Positions 11,723 to 25,666 are shown, counted from the stretch's first letter. The stretch: 64,000 bases of DNA from Campylorhamphus procurvoides (GCA_013396655.1 WBMV01007804.1:625291-689290); one strand, 5' to 3'. Numbers and translations: made by a program. Notes: generated by a model from the letters alone, not told the origin.

Positions 11723-13445
11723 CTGTTTTGGCTCTTGGCTATCTATTTGTAAGAAAAAGAGTGAAAAACTATAGATAATCCATAATTTTAGAAGCTATTC
11801 TAACATATTCATTACTGTGGTATTTGTCTAGACCAGAAAAAGGAAAAAAAAAAAAGAGAAATGCAAGAACAAACAGAGACCTCAGTGAAGGCAAAGAAGG
11901 TAGTGGTAGAAATTCTAATGAAAATAAGGGTTGAAGCATGGGTGGTTTAACCATGCATCTTCCATTCATGGAAAATTCTATGGCACAATCTTTTAGCTTT
12001 CACATAAAACCTTCATTACTGCATAATGCCTTACACAGAGCTATTCTTCTTTGCTGGTTTATGCTTTGGAAAGCATCTAGCCTTAAGAAATTGTAAAGGT
12101 ATTTCCCTAGGCTTGAGACTGACTGGATATGTCAAGAAAAATATTTAGAAGTATATTTTTCTTAAAGTATGAATTTCTGTAAGTGCTGCAATGTGCAACC
12201 ATTATTTGTTCTTCCTCAGCTGCTGTAAATTTTCTGAATGAGGCATGCAGTGTGCTCAGCAGGATTGCTCTGTTCAGCATTTCAATCCTATATGCAACAG
12301 TGTCTTCATTTAGAGAGTCTCAAATCCCTTTAAAAACCTGACTTGCTTCTCTGTGACCTAAACATTGGGTCAGTTCACCCACCAGCGAATTCACAACCAA
12401 TAAGGGGTGACAGCCATTTATCAGCATCCTGGTAAGTTTTGCAAATGAAGAATGATCTTGCTTAGAACCTGAACAGAGCATCAGAAAAAAAATTATTCTT
12501 GTGAAACACATTGAAATTTTCCTGACATTCAAGGTGGGGTTTTGCTGCAGAAACCCCAGCAAAAAAAACCCTGCACTTGACTTTATCTACAGTCTAGTGC
12601 AGAGCCAGGCAATATATTCAACTGAGCTTTGAGAGTTCTCACCAAATCAGCCCACTCAGCTCATCCCAAAGTAGACATCCAGGGCTCACCCTACTGCCAT
12701 CTGAGATGTCCGGGGGGGCTGGCAGATGTGTCCCAGGGGCAATGTAAGACACACTCCTGGAGGAGTAACCCTGATAGCATTCACTAGACCTGGGCCACTT
12801 AGAACAAGCTCCTAGATTACATTCTTCCAGCTTTATATTAAGGCACCCAAAATTAAAACTTAGACTTAAATTGAAACTCATCCTCTCAGCCATGCAAAAG
12901 GTTTAGAGCAATGGTTTTCTGTCCGTCTCATTGTACAGAGATACAAACATTGCTATATCCAATTATATCAGCTTTTCAGAGCTCTCAATGTCATTTAGAA
13001 CCATTTTTGTGCCAGGCACAGAATTGAATAGAGCAAAAATTAAGTCATCTTTTTCTGAAGTCCAGTATCAAAGAAACTTCTAGTGAGCCTTCACTGAAAC
13101 TGCAAATGAGTATTTCTAAGGACAGAAAACTGTTAGACTGGAAATAAGAATGGTCCATCAGAATCAAAAAAGGGGAAGGTGGTGTTTTTCTATCCAAGAG
13201 CCTCTACCTCAGGTGAGTTTCCTTAAGGAAAATGCCAAATTCACCCCAAAAGCAGAGGGCTTGGTCTGCAACAACAGGCAAGCTGCTTCTCAAGCCTCCC
13301 TGGATCAGCTCTCAGGCCTCTCTTCTGTGCAATTTCATGTCAAGTTGCTGTGAGATTTGTGAAAAGCAAGGACAGCCTTGCTGAATGCTTCCTTTCTTTG
13401 TAACTTAAGCCAGAAGGGAGTACAAAGCTGATTATTAATTGCATG

Positions 13446-13461
13446 ATGTGTTGAAACACAT
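13446..13461. repeat. 7-bp inverted repeat
   Basis: ATGTGTT (13446-13452) and AACACAT (13455-13461) flank GA. It follows an ATTA-rich stretch (gattattaattgcat). Confidence 0.55.
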
Positions 13462-13588
13462 TTTTAAACTTCTTCCATAACTACCATTTGCAGACTTATG
13501 GGGACAGAAAAACCTCTGCTTTCCCACAGCAGGTCATATTTTAGGTGAAGAGAAGTTTCCAAGGCTCTGAATGAGTCAGGCAAACAGT

Positions 13589-13624
13589 GAGGTACTATAA
13601 GACTGTGCATATGCCTTATACCTC
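13589..13624. repeat. Bulged hairpin
   Basis: GAGGTACTATAAG (from 13589) pairs with CTTATACCTC (ending 13624) as a 10-bp stem with a 3-nt bulge. The loop contains the palindrome GCATATGC. Confidence 0.5.
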
Positions 13625-16600
13625 CTGTGTTTCTCCCCCTTCAGCAAAAGATATTTTCACATGCCAAGGAATTCTAAGGAGCATGAGAGAAGGGAAATGC
13701 ACAGCAGTTTACCACCCCAAGTCTTGCTCTTTCCCAGTATTCAGGAGAAGGCTACAGACAAGCACTGCAATGATTCACTACAGTTTTTATGCACACATCA
13801 CTGTATTTTAGCCTTGGCTACAGATATCAACCCTGAGCAAAATGATTATGTTATTGATCAGAAAATCTTATTCTTCTTGTTACAGGTAGTCAGAGAACAG
13901 CAGCACAACCATTAAATCTTGCTCTGAACATCAGGACTGGATCAAGCTTTCCTAACCACAGCATGAGATGATTTGTGGCTTTAGAAAACAAGTTACCTTC
14001 CTTATCTTAGCTTGAATACCCTACAGCATTATGGATGGTCTTAATTACACAGCTCTCTTTACACAGAGGTTCATGAACATGAAATACTCTGATTAAAGTA
14101 GTGCTGAAGTTCCATACACATTCATCTCTGGAGGTAGCTCCATCTGAGTTAATGGCCTTGCAAGAAGGTTCAGTTCTGCCTGCTGTGCTGAAGCCCTGTC
14201 TCACATCATGCATACAGCCAACAATTAGATGATGAAGTGACCTGGTAAAAGGGAGATTTAGCTTTTTGGGGTGAAGCAGGGTGAGCGTCATGTTACAACT
14301 ATAAAATGCCATACATGAGCTGGCTGGAGGGAATGCAGTTACACTGCAGCAAAATAGTTCTGCTCTCACTGAGGCTGAAGTTACAACTGTTTTTTTATTC
14401 TATGTTTCCTCCTTAAGCCACTGCATAATTATTGTGCACATCTTGCCAAAGCCAGCCATGACATTCCCAGTCACAGAGCGGAGCGTGCCAGGACCCCATC
14501 CAGTGCGGCATGAGGACTCCTCTGTGCTGTGAGTCATCGCCTGCTTCTGGCTACATCTGCCACTTCCATTGTCCCAGAACAACCCTTCTGGGCTCATGGC
14601 ATCATGCTGGCCCTGCCCAGTGCTGAAGCAAGTGAGAAAGAACAGAGTGGATGTGGCAGATCACGAAGTGTGGCCAAAAGGTCACAACATGGTTTCAATG
14701 TGGAAACACTTTGTCTTTTAATAGGCGACAAGTATAAAAAGTGTCCTTCTGCCAGCAAGCTTCCAGGGAGCAGCTGTGGTGGGACAAACCAGGATTTGAT
14801 GTGAGATAGAGTCAACTAAGCAGATCATGGAAAAAAAGGAAATCAAAAGTCCAGCCTATCATTTTTGGTGGCAGCAGCTTCACAGTGAACAAGAATCAGA
14901 ATGATCTTTCTTAGGCACAGAAACCAAACTAGAGCTACAAAGTCTGTGGTAGGACAGCGAAAATGGCCTTGCCGAGTATGGGGAGAAACTAGGAACACAA
15001 TATTCTCTTACTGAGTGACAGAGAGAGCAAAGACAAATGTCTGAAGATCAAGTGTTAGATCTTGGAGCAAATCTGGCAAGTTTGTTAAATGGATTGTTAT
15101 GACTCTTGATTTTGGCAGGAAATTTTATCTGATTTTTATAGTAAGCCAGAGACCTCCCAAGCGTAAAAGCTGAGCAAGAGATCAGATATGATTTTTTTTT
15201 TCCCAAACTAAGCTTCAACACCAATCAGTTTTATATGTTCTACTCCAAAGTGCCAAAATTTTTTAACACACCAGTAAGTCAGGGCTCCAAAAGCAAGCTC
15301 AGCTCTGGGTATTGAGACGGGGACTTTCTTGTGTGAAAAAGGAACTCCTGGGTACTATGGAACAGGAAGGCTTCTCACCTGAGTAAAAACTTCTTCAAAT
15401 GTCACTTCTATGGAAGAATTTTATTACAGTATTCTTCATTTATATTATTGATAACAGCTACTTAACACTGTCATAATGAAAAATAGAGTTATGATACTCT
15501 GTGTCTTACATGTATTTGTCATGTACCTGAACAGCAGATGACCTGTAAGGGAATAATTCTTATCTTGCTCTTCATGGCATGTATGTGGCTTTTGACCTCT
15601 AGGGAAGTTATGAACCATATCTAAAAAAATCCCATTATTAAAGTGGACACCAAATCTTTGGTAATACAATCTGTCTCAGAGAAGAGCAGAACAAATTGCT
15701 ATGAATTACTGTTTCCCTACTTCTCTAGCATACAGCAACATGTGAGCTGTGTCCTAATTCCACCTAAAGTTTTATCTGTTTGGGTAAAAGGGATGGGGAG
15801 AAAGATTGTACTATGCCTCAAAAATCTGAAGCAGCCATGCCTCATAAATCACATTTCTGAAATTGATTACTATTGTTCCAAGCATATCCCCATTCTGCTT
15901 TCTGTGACAAGAAATGTACTTGTACTTTGTATTTTCATAGCTGAGTGCCCCAGGGGCACATAGAAGTTTCCTATTTTTTTTGTTTATATTTTAACACCAC
16001 AAAAGTTAATAATGTTTTGACAGAACAATGACCTGCCATACCATTACTTGGAAAGACTCAGCTTCAGGCCTTATGAAGAGATTATATTTTTCTGGCCTTG
16101 GAATCAATTGTTTCAAAGGGATGAAAATAAAACCTGCTTCCAAAGGTTAGGGTAAAAAAAAAGTTAACAACATAAGAATAAATAAAATTAAATATAATAG
16201 GAAGATGCTTAGAGCACCCAAAATGCCCTGACATCCTCCTCCTGTGTGAACACCACTGCTTTGACAAGGAGAGGATGAAGAAAGGTACATTCACATTTTT
16301 CTGCCAGCTGGTAGGGCTGGGCACTGTGCCACGTCAATCACAGGTACTCATCCAAGAAGCAACTCCCATTAACTTGAGAAAGTCCAGAAACATTTTCCAT
16401 GGGGAAATCCTCAAACACTACTTTCTCAAGAAGCATGCAGCTGCCATCACAGCAAGCAGAGACACAGAAGAGAGACAAAGAGAAGGGCAAGAAACTGTGA
16501 GAAGGAAAGGAGAACACAGTGTTTGGATGCAAGTCCAGAATCTGTCCAGATGTTCAGAACTGACAGTGAACTGGGATTTGCAGCTAGTTTTCGTTCCCAC

Positions 16601-19355
16601 AGAAAGTGAATAAATCAGCTCCAGCACTCAAGCAACTCATCCTTCCTCCTCCCAGAACTCCTTTCACAATTGCTTCTGTGTTCACTGTGCTACATCAGCC
16701 TTACTGTCCTCTTCTCTGCTCTCTCATCCCTTCTGGTGCCAGACTCTTTCCAGTGTCTCCATATCTACTGGCGTAACTGAGTAGCTCCTATCTATCTTCT
16801 GACTTATCGTCCAGCTACTCTATGTCTCACTGCCGTGTACAGAGCTCTAGACATCACTGGCAAATAAAGAACATGAAGCAGAAACTTGAGCTCTGTGGAG
16901 GCCTGTTTGTTTTGGCTGTCTCCGTAGTTTTTATTAATAAATGCCTCCTGGTAGACTAGACTCCATTTATCATGACATATGTTATCTAGCTTATGTTCTT
17001 ATACAGTATTTATTACAAAATTTAAGTTGAGCACAAAACTATTTCTCTCTCTTCCCAGGCAGTAAGAAGGCTGGTTATGTTATTTTAATGAATTTGATTG
17101 TCTTATATTATTATTGAGAAGCTTTGGTTAAGTAAGTGTTCTTCATGTTTTATTTTGAAAATATGAATTTTGTGGCTGCTGTGGTCCTTTCCCATTGGAG
17201 AAGAATTTCTCATCCATCTGCACATTAATAAGTTTCCAACTTCTTTTTTTTTGCTCAGATCTCCTCACTGTGGATTTTTCCCAGACCTCTTTAGCTACTT
17301 CCCTTTCCAGCCTTGCCTATCTGATTGGTTTGATGCACACTTTCACATACCACAGGCTGTAATCAAGAGGGCTGCTAGATTAGCCCAGCCAAACAAAAAG
17401 GAAACATCCATTTCCATGCTCAGCAGCACCTCCTCCAATACTGCAACTGAAACCTAACTCTTGAGAAACCTTGTTTAGGATTACACTGAAATCTTGAGAG
17501 AAAACACGCATCTAATCTCATTTTCGGGCATGAAAACTTCAGATTAACTTCAGAAAGAGGAGCCAGATATTGTAGTAGCTGCCCAAATGAAGCCTCTGGT
17601 TCTAAAACAACAGGGTGCATTGCTTACATGGGGTCTGATATCTTGCAAGGGTTGTATCAAGCAGACAACTGAACTGGGCAGTACAAAGCCCAGATTCCTG
17701 CACAAGTACAGAAACATTTTATCATTACCCAGTGGTAATAGCAGCATGCTATTAAAATGAAGCAAGAATGTACATTTTGTGGTCTCAGAAAGACCTGCAC
17801 TTACAGAAGAGTAAGGCCTAGATTTGGATAGAATGGGCAGTTTGTAGATGTTATATGTAGAGTATACAGTACCTTTTCTTAATATGAAGCTCTTTACCAT
17901 CGTGTTGCTTTCCCTTCTCAAGAGAGTTTTAGTAAAGGTATGATGCAAAATATTGCCTTGAATAAGTTCTATTGTCCTGAGCCAGCTTGATAATTTTAGT
18001 GTTTACTGTCTTGCTTCACAGGTCCTTACATTCACCGAGATTTATACAAAGTGTTCTGGTTTGTATCTCTCACAAACTGTTTTAATACTGCACTAGGTAA
18101 ACAGAATGTCATCAGATTTCCAGTCCTTCCTGGGTAATTTTCCCCAGTTATGTAAATGTTTATCTTAATTCTACTTCTTCCTTTGCACTTTTAAAAAATG
18201 TTTTTGCTCCTTCTCCATGCTGAGGCAGTGTGATAACTGCTGTGCAGAGCTTAGACAAAAGAATACCAGGGCTGGATGCCAACGAGCAAGGCTGTAAGTA
18301 CCCAGCCAACACCATAGTCTTTGATTGCCTGTTCGCCAAGAAGGCATAAAGCAATGTAGAGATCCTGTTTAGTATAATTACCCAAAACTTCCAAATGCAC
18401 CTATTAGAAAGCTTCAGAGAGGTAATTCAGCAGCCCAGCCCCTTATGTTTATGTAGCAAAACTGCTTGCTCCTGTAAACATGTCCACAGGTGTGCCAGAG
18501 CCGGACATGGACATAGGAGCCCATGTATAGATCAAGACCTGACTCCCCTGATTATTTTTCCCACCATGTAACCTATGTTGTATTTGGCAAACAAGCTTCT
18601 GGGGAAAGAGAACAGCATGTAAAGTGTTGGCAACAGCATTCTCTTTGATATGCATAAGTTAATTAATAGAAAACAGCTCATGTCAACAATGTTTACATTT
18701 CTCATGCTTTCTCTCTTTAACCACTTGAACTGAACTATATAAAAAGCACTTCAGAATCTACTGTGTGTATAAAAAAATAGTACTCTTCTAATAAATTTAG
18801 CTTTGTCAGTGTACAAAGTTGTTGATAGGTTGGGGATCATTTCCATAGCCAAATAGTGAATCTAACTCAGTAGAAGACACTGAAACTTCAGTACTTCTTT
18901 CCAGACAAGCCCTGCTTTCTGTCCAACTCACAGAAAATTACAATCTATGGGACCAGATAACTACAGAAATCCACAGACTTCAGTGGGAAGAATGCTGAAG
19001 ATAACAATCTTATTTCATCAAACATTGAAAATAAACATTAAATGAATAATTAATCTTGTAAGAGGTTGACACATTCTTCTTTCTGCTTGGACAGCCAAAA
19101 TTCTGCTTGCTCCTACTCTAAGTGATCCTAAGTATCATCCCTTTGTTTGGGCACCCATCTAATACCAGTTACAAATTTGGTCAGCAAAATGCACATAGCT
19201 AAATGGGCACATATTTTAGTAGCACAGATAAATTCTTCCTTAATTGCTCACACTTTCTATGTTCAGTCTTTAAATATGTATTATGCAAGCTGGAAGCCTA
19301 CCCTGATTTGATAGGATTTGATGGTTTGTTTCTTCAAATAGGCAAAACATGAACT
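13625..19355. other. Non-coding, no gene seen
   Basis: This contains the window's longest open frame (132 codons, minus, 17550-17948). It has no domain, and no splice or polyadenylation context sets it apart. A GC-richer patch lies at 14440-14660. Frames at 14007-14369 and 16275-16613 are likewise unremarkable. Confidence 0.6.
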
Positions 19356-19371
19356 TCTCTCTCTCTCTCTC
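19356..19371. repeat. (TC)8 microsatellite
   Basis: Eight uninterrupted TC units. This is a likely polymorphic microsatellite. Confidence 0.9.
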
Positions 19372-21036
19372 ATGACTATATAAGGAGCATAAAGGAAAAG
19401 GGACCAATTCCTAAGTTAAGCTTCTACACAGTAAAGAAGTTTTAATTTTGTGAATACACAAACCCTCTTAATCATCAAAAAGTCAGAGCAGGTACCACAG
19501 CACTCAGTGCTGGCTCATCAGCCCGCAGCTGGGAGAGATAACACAGTGCTGTGCTTACCTGGCAGTCTGGAACCAGGGGCTTTCTGTAGACGACTTATGC
19601 TAACGTAAAGCAAATGAACTGCTCAGTCTGGATGAACTTAACATCCCTGTGGTTTAGCTTACACAGAGGTAAACCAGAAATAACAATAGGCAGGCAGAGC
19701 CAAGGCAGACAGCAAGGCTTTCTGGGCCAGTACAATATGCAGAAATCCCAAGCTGGAAGACAGCGCATGGTGCCACTTCCCTTGCCCAGGACTGAACTAC
19801 GCCTGGACCAGAGGGTGCTTCTCCATGACAAGTGCCTTCAGTAATGAAATCATGCATAAGAACAGGCAACTCTAAACCATAATTAGAGGGGACACTTCCC
19901 TCTGTAGCTTCACTGCACATCCTGGCATTCTTGAGCATTTTTATAGCCCCAGTGGATTCACCGTTTTGTTTCTGTCTTCTACTAATAATAACCATAGAAA
20001 ATGGGAAATCAGGTATGTAGTTGACCTTCCCAGGTAAAACGGTGGCTGAAGCAGAAGCCAGAGGTTATTTATGACTTCCTCCATAAGGCTAAGAAAAAGT
20101 TTTCTAAAAATGCAGGACTGAAGTTAATCTATGTTTTGTTTCCTCCGGCTGCAAGACAACTGCCATGCTTTTATCATTATAAAGGTTTTGGCCAGGGAGG
20201 AAATGGCAAGAAGAGTTGGCAAGGTCAAGGACAGAGAGACAGAAGGAAACATTTAATTTCGCACCAGCTTATTTCCACAAATTGTAGAAACAGTAAAGCA
20301 AACATTAACAGTATTTCCACTGTGATATGGAACTTTTTGGACTGTCTCTTAAAAGGAAAATTATCCAAAACATCTTTAGGGCTGAGCTGAACAAGTTCAT
20401 TGAGAGTTGATGGGACTCATTTTCCTAAGCCCTTTGGGCATTAAGGAAAAAAAAAATAAGTCTTACTATATGCATATTTTCTGCTTGTTGCCAAATGGAA
20501 TCAGCTGCTTCTAGAGACCAAGAATACACAAAAAGTTAATTTAGTTTTCAATCTCAGCCTGACTGCTTCTTCTGCACCTGGCACAGTCACTCCCTTCTAG
20601 GAACAGTAGATTTAATATCTTCCTGTTTTATCCAGTGCTGCCCTAATCTCTTGTATTCACGGGCACAAAGGTGGGCACAAACAGTGCTCAAAACAAGCAG
20701 AGCTGAGAGCCAGGTCTGGCAGCTGAACTTGCTTTTCCTTTCTTCCCACAGAGGGATTCACAGCATGGATCATGTAAGGACAGATACACACACACTGATT
20801 TAGCCTTCAATTTGTATACTTGCCTCACACATATATCCTGTGCCATCACAATGCACAGACCTACCAAGAACATACCTGGAGCCTGCAGTTAAAAGGTGAT
20901 GCACAGCAAGTGCAGAGACATTCCAGCTACATGAAGTAAATACAGAATGCTGCTGCCTTACCCAAACAGTCAACACCATCTCTTCTGCTGATTGAAAGAA
21001 GGAAAGGGGATGTGAAAGACATTCCATCACAGGGAT

Positions 21037-21058
21037 GAATTTTTTTAAAAAAAAAAAT
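21037..21058. repeat. T7A11 tract
   Basis: Seven T followed by eleven A, a self-complementary homopolymer junction that is stiff as DNA. Confidence 0.75.
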
Positions 21059-22034
21059 TGAGCACAGCAATATTTCGAAATTTCTAAAGGTCTAAGGAAT
21101 GGGAGGGGAGGCACTGAGCCTTCTAATTCAGGTTAAACCTCCTGGTTTGGGTTAAGAGGTTGCTGTCTCCTCAAAGGGAAGGTACATTACAATACTTTAC
21201 ACATGAAAGAAAAATTATTGAACTTTGCCCAGGTTTACATCACAAAAAGTAGAGGTAGACGTCACCCTTAGTATGCGTTTTTCTCTCCAAGTTGCCAATT
21301 TCTAGATCAAATATACTTTGGACTATGCTCTGAAGCAAAGGACTAGGAAGAATTTCTCTCATGTTCCTGTAATACAGACTATAAATTATGCTTGAGTAAA
21401 CATTCATCCATTGATGTGACTAGCCAGAAAAGAATAAAAAACAGGTGATCACCCCCAACAGTTTTCACTATTGCTTTCACCCAACAAAGCAAAACAATTG
21501 GCACCAGCATTCATCTTTCACCAGAACAAAATTAAGTAACTTCATTTATTCACAGAAATCCCTTCTGCTCAAAACCTGCGATGCTCTAAAGGTCCAGTGT
21601 AGCATAGGGTTTAAAAGGGTGGGACAGCAAGCAGAAATATTTACCTGGAACCCCACCACCTCTTCTTCCAGCTTTGCTCAAGTCCCTGACCCCCAGGGAA
21701 TGTTCTAAGGACGAGGAGTTTGTCTCTTAAATTGAGGGACCTGATGTTTTTTGGGTTCTTTCCTTACAATTGCCTGTAAGTGGCCTTATTGAAGCTGTTG
21801 TTACTTCATGCATACAAAGGAAAAGCAGTACAAATAAACTAAAACCACAATAAAGCACATTATTACAGGTTTGTACTTTACTTGATTTCCAAATATCAGG
21901 TTTTAGAACTGAAATGGCTATAATTATTTTCTTCAGTTTGTTTTTTAAATAAGCCACTGCTTTCTTTCATTAAAAACTGTAATTGCTTGATTTGCAAAGT
22001 GCTTTTGACTAGGTAGTTATTTTTACATCCAGTT

Positions 22035-22042
22035 GGGGGGGG
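22035..22042. repeat. G8 homopolymer
   Basis: Eight consecutive G bases, followed by tgg. Confidence 0.8.
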
Positions 22043-22531
22043 TGGAACAAAAAAGCAGGGGGAGGAATCTCAAATGGATTTTAGTCTAACTGTGGGGAGC
22101 ATGAAACTCTGGCTAGATAAATAATAGGAAAACATATCAAACGTACATTATTTCACCTCTTTCCAGCCTGAAATAAATCTTTTGCCTCTGAACTTCTCAC
22201 TGTTCTCACTGCTGATATGGACAACCTATTCAAAAGCAGCTCCTCAGCACATCACAACCCTGCTGGTCCCTCCTGGTGCTGGAAATCATCCTGGTCAATG
22301 CGGGAGGGAGGCAGAGAGGGCACCCCTGGCCCAGCTGGTTTCCCTGGGCAGCGTGGGACCTTTCCAGTAACCCAGTACCTCTCCTTCTTCAGTTCCCAGT
22401 GTGAGGGAGGCTGAGGGAACGTGGCCAGAGCGTTGCTCTATTTCAGCTATTCTTGGCCATTGTATCAGCCTCTGGGGGCCATAAGAAGTGTAATGTAATG
22501 CTGTTCTAAATTTATGTCCTAGGCTGGACAA

Positions 22532-22557
22532 AGATTAGGGGGAGAGATTAGGGGGAG
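22532..22557. repeat. 13-bp perfect tandem duplication, G-run bearing
   Basis: AGATTAGGGGGAG is present twice in tandem (22532-22544, 22545-22557). Each copy carries a G5 run, and a GGG follows at 22563, so three of the four G-runs needed for a quadruplex are close together. Confidence 0.8.
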
Positions 22558-24339
22558 TTTTTGGGTCTCCTACTGTGTTTTCAGCTCTTTTTCCTGGGGC
22601 AAGGGGAAAGGAAAGAGAGAAATATGGACTAGAGAGTCAAATTAGTTTAACCTGAAGAAGGCAGAAAATATGGGTCTCCCAAGCAGCATGTTTAAAGACC
22701 AATTTTTAATAGAATGCCTTACATTTTAATAGGAGTTTCAGCATTATCTCTTTAACCCTTATCTACAAGACATTTCTCTCGCACCTTATCCCTCCTGCTT
22801 CTGAATAAATCTATGCATAAGAACCAAGAGGGCATGCAACTCCAAAAACTAACAGAGGATGAGTAGCAGTGACACCAGTCAAATGAAATTATATGTGTTC
22901 AACAAGACCAGCTCAAATATATATTGATTAAATGAGTCTTTATCTCACCACAGCTCCAAGAAGGGAAACATCAAATTCAAGGTGAAGCAACTATCTGTCA
23001 ATGGCAAGCTGTCCGAAAAGGTTAATTGGGAGAAAATTTTATCTATGACCAACAGGCACTTATTCTCTCAATATTTCTGCTGTTTAAGTCAACAGCAATT
23101 GCTTCAAGCTGGGATCTGGAGAATCCCTATAAAAAGAGTGCTTACACACTGTGGATTTCCCATAAAATTGTCCCTGACCAGGCTCTGGAACATGAATATT
23201 CACAACATACTTGGACAAGGTGGTATGTGCCAGGCTTTATACAACACTAGAGAGCATCTAGAGATGTATGTTTAATAACATAATGAAGTTTGAAATTTAC
23301 TGTAACTTTAATATTGAAGGATTTAAAAAGCAATTAAACTGCTTTAAAATAGCAGAGAGTTTATGGGAATGCAATATGGATTGGAACAAACAGGCCTAAA
23401 TCAACAGTGGTTTGGAAGTCTAGTAAGAACTAAAACTATGGGAGGTAATTCAGGAACAGATGCATCAAATTAATTCCAGTAATGCTGGAGTGTTAAAAAT
23501 GGCAACAGAAGCCAGCTTTGTTCAATAGAATGGAAAAATAATCATCCTTTCTCTCCCTTTCCGCCCCCAAGGAGTTGGATTTTCCCGGCACAGCCTTTCA
23601 TTGGTGGCAGCAAATGCACTAAAATGTTTGGCACCAAGAAACTGAAGACAAATAAAAAACATACATGGGGAAACAGAGGCAAAAAACCACAACATAGGAG
23701 AACAGGTAATGCAGAGAAGTGAAGCTGCATTTCTAGTTTTACAATCTTACAATTGGTAACACACTCCGATGGTGAAGTCATGGCTAGTACAGCATGGATA
23801 AAACATAGTCAGTGTTAGGAACAGGGCACCTCTGAGACCAAAACCAGTTTAATTTACCTTAAGAACATTTTACACACTGTGATAACATTTTAGTTATCAT
23901 GTACTCCCAGTCCCCAAAATTAGTTATACAGAAGTGACTCACTACTACAGGATTCTCTCTGTCACACTCAGCTCTCAAGGGCAGACAGTGCTTTGAAGCA
24001 CTCCATGATCCCGTATGCTGGGCATATCTGTGGCCTAAATAGTCGGCTTGATGAAAGTTAGGAGTTGGGTAATGTGGAGAAGGAGGTTGCTGGTGCCTGA
24101 GGCTTTTATCCAAAAGTCTCCAGTTCCTCCCCACATTCACTCATGAGCTGCACTGAAACTGCTTCTCAGGTTATTCATTCACACCACGGCAGCAAGCGTG
24201 GGGTCACACAGCAGAACTGCAAAGCTGTTTAGAAGGAAATGAAAGAGGACTGTGTCTCAGAGGCTTCCGTGGAAAGTACACCCGCTACTCATAGTAATTT
24301 CTAGTCACAACTGGAAGTGGATGGGCAAGTCACAGTTTT

Positions 24340-24900
24340 TTCAGGAAATTTATCACTTTTCTCAAGAATTGCCTGTGAACAGACTGTGACTTTTATTAAT
24401 TTGTCTCCAGTTGGCAAGGGTACACCAAATATTTTCTGTGAATGAATCCTGGCCAATGGATTGCTCATAGACTCATGTCTGTTCTAATTGCTTCAATATT
24501 CCCGCTTTGACGCTCAAGCTGAGGAGGCTCAGATCAAGTCCTCGTTACAACAGATACAGTTTCATTCCTAAAGTAACGAGAAATTTACCTTTTAGACAGC
24601 AGATAGCCATAGAAATCTTCCCCTCATTTAAAACAAAGCAAAGCAAATCAGAAACAGATCTCTGGCACTGACAGAAAGGCAGGGAGGAAATAGAGAAAAT
24701 ATTGATTAATGAGATTTATTTGTGCTGCGGATGGCGATCAAAGGGGAGGGAATGCAATGCGTAGCACTCACCATTGCTTTTAAAACCAAAATTCCTTTGA
24801 TGTGCAGCTCAGTATCCGGCCATTATGGGAATTAAAAGAAAGAGGCATGAGAACATTATTAATATAGATTTAAACTGAACAGCTTCAGGCACCAGGCACA
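24340..24900. promoter_or_regulatory. Candidate conserved non-coding element
   Basis: This stretch has the texture of a vertebrate conserved enhancer: unique sequence, no low-complexity runs, CpGs retained in AT-rich DNA (for example near 24500-24545 and 24727-24761), and several developmental factor words. These include TGATTAAT at 24703-24710 (PBX-HOX-type composite), GATCAAAGG at 24736-24744 (TCF/LEF-type), and an ATGCAAT-type word at 24752. It has no coding frame. The call is inference from composition and motifs; conservation itself is not visible in one genome. Confidence 0.4.
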
Positions 24901-25666
24901 TAGTACCAAGGTTTTAGCTTTTCAAATAACCAGCTGGTGAAAAATTATGGTAAATTATGTTTTACTATCATTTGGTTTAGTAAACAAAGCCTCTTGATGC
25001 AAACAGTAGTATAGTTTCCATACAGAGCAGCCTGCATTTTTGCAGCCGAGCATTTGAGCACAGAGAAAAAGACCTCCAGAACAAAGAAAAGGCTCCCTAA
25101 GAGCAGAGTGGCTGTGGCGACTGTTTCCAGCAGGACCAGGGAAGTTGCATCACACTCAGCAAGGAAGCAGAAGTATCACCCCACTATGAGTGTGGGAAGG
25201 ATTTACAGCTCTGCACCCTCCCCTCCGAATTCCTCCCTGCTGGCCTCTCCTTTCCCTGTTTGTGTAAAGGTCTGACCAGATGCTGGGCTCCCCTGTGGAA
25301 GCTGCTCAGCCCACCAAACGCAGTTCCAGACCCTCTGGTGTCATCTGACCTGTCCCTTGCTCACAAGAACTCAACACCTCCAGCCCAGAAAGGGTCACCC
25401 CTCTGGTTTTCCCACCCTTTGTGGGCTCTGTGGGAGTTTTCTTGGCAGGCAGGGTGAGCTCGAGGCTTCTTACCAGCTCAGACAGCACTGAATTTTGCCA
25501 CAGCCCAGCCTGGGCAAGGTTGTTCCTGCCATGGGAAGGGGCAATAAACCAGAGTCCATTTGGCAGTAGCTCTTGCCACAATGCCCTATGAAAGTCCTGA
25601 CTGTTATTCAGTCACATAAAATGCATCTGATTACTTTGGAAGGTGCTATGGATCAATATAAGCTAC

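Larger units (their letters stand above)
9546..13445. other. Non-coding, no gene seen
   Basis: AT-rich with A-runs near 9709, 9875 and 11672 and a GC-richer patch at 10000-10240. Nothing coding is recognised. Confidence 0.65.
19372..24339. other. Non-coding, no gene seen
   Basis: Unique sequence with homopolymers at 21037 and 22035 and a GC-richer patch at 22220-22440. A 22-bp microexon-like segment at 20752-20773 and a short collagen-like frame near 22313 were considered and are not annotated as genes. Confidence 0.6.

Noticed and set aside
13572..13578. TGAGTCA (AP-1) words here and at 14530 and 45863
   Set aside because: About this many are expected by chance in 64 kb.
17550..17948. Longest open frame (132 codons, minus strand)
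   Set aside because: No recognisable domain, no neighbouring exon or promoter signal, and a length expected by chance in 64 kb of AT-rich DNA.
22313..22362. Collagen-like Gly-X-Y frame (GTPGPAGFPGQRG) suggesting a collagen exon
   Set aside because: Only about four to five triplets; there is no pyrimidine tract before the nearby AG, the donor is poor, and the flanking residues break the pattern. Chance in a GC-richer patch is more likely.
22535..22556. Telomere-like TTAGGG words
   Set aside because: Only two copies, part of a 13-bp duplication with G5 runs and not a TTAGGG array.
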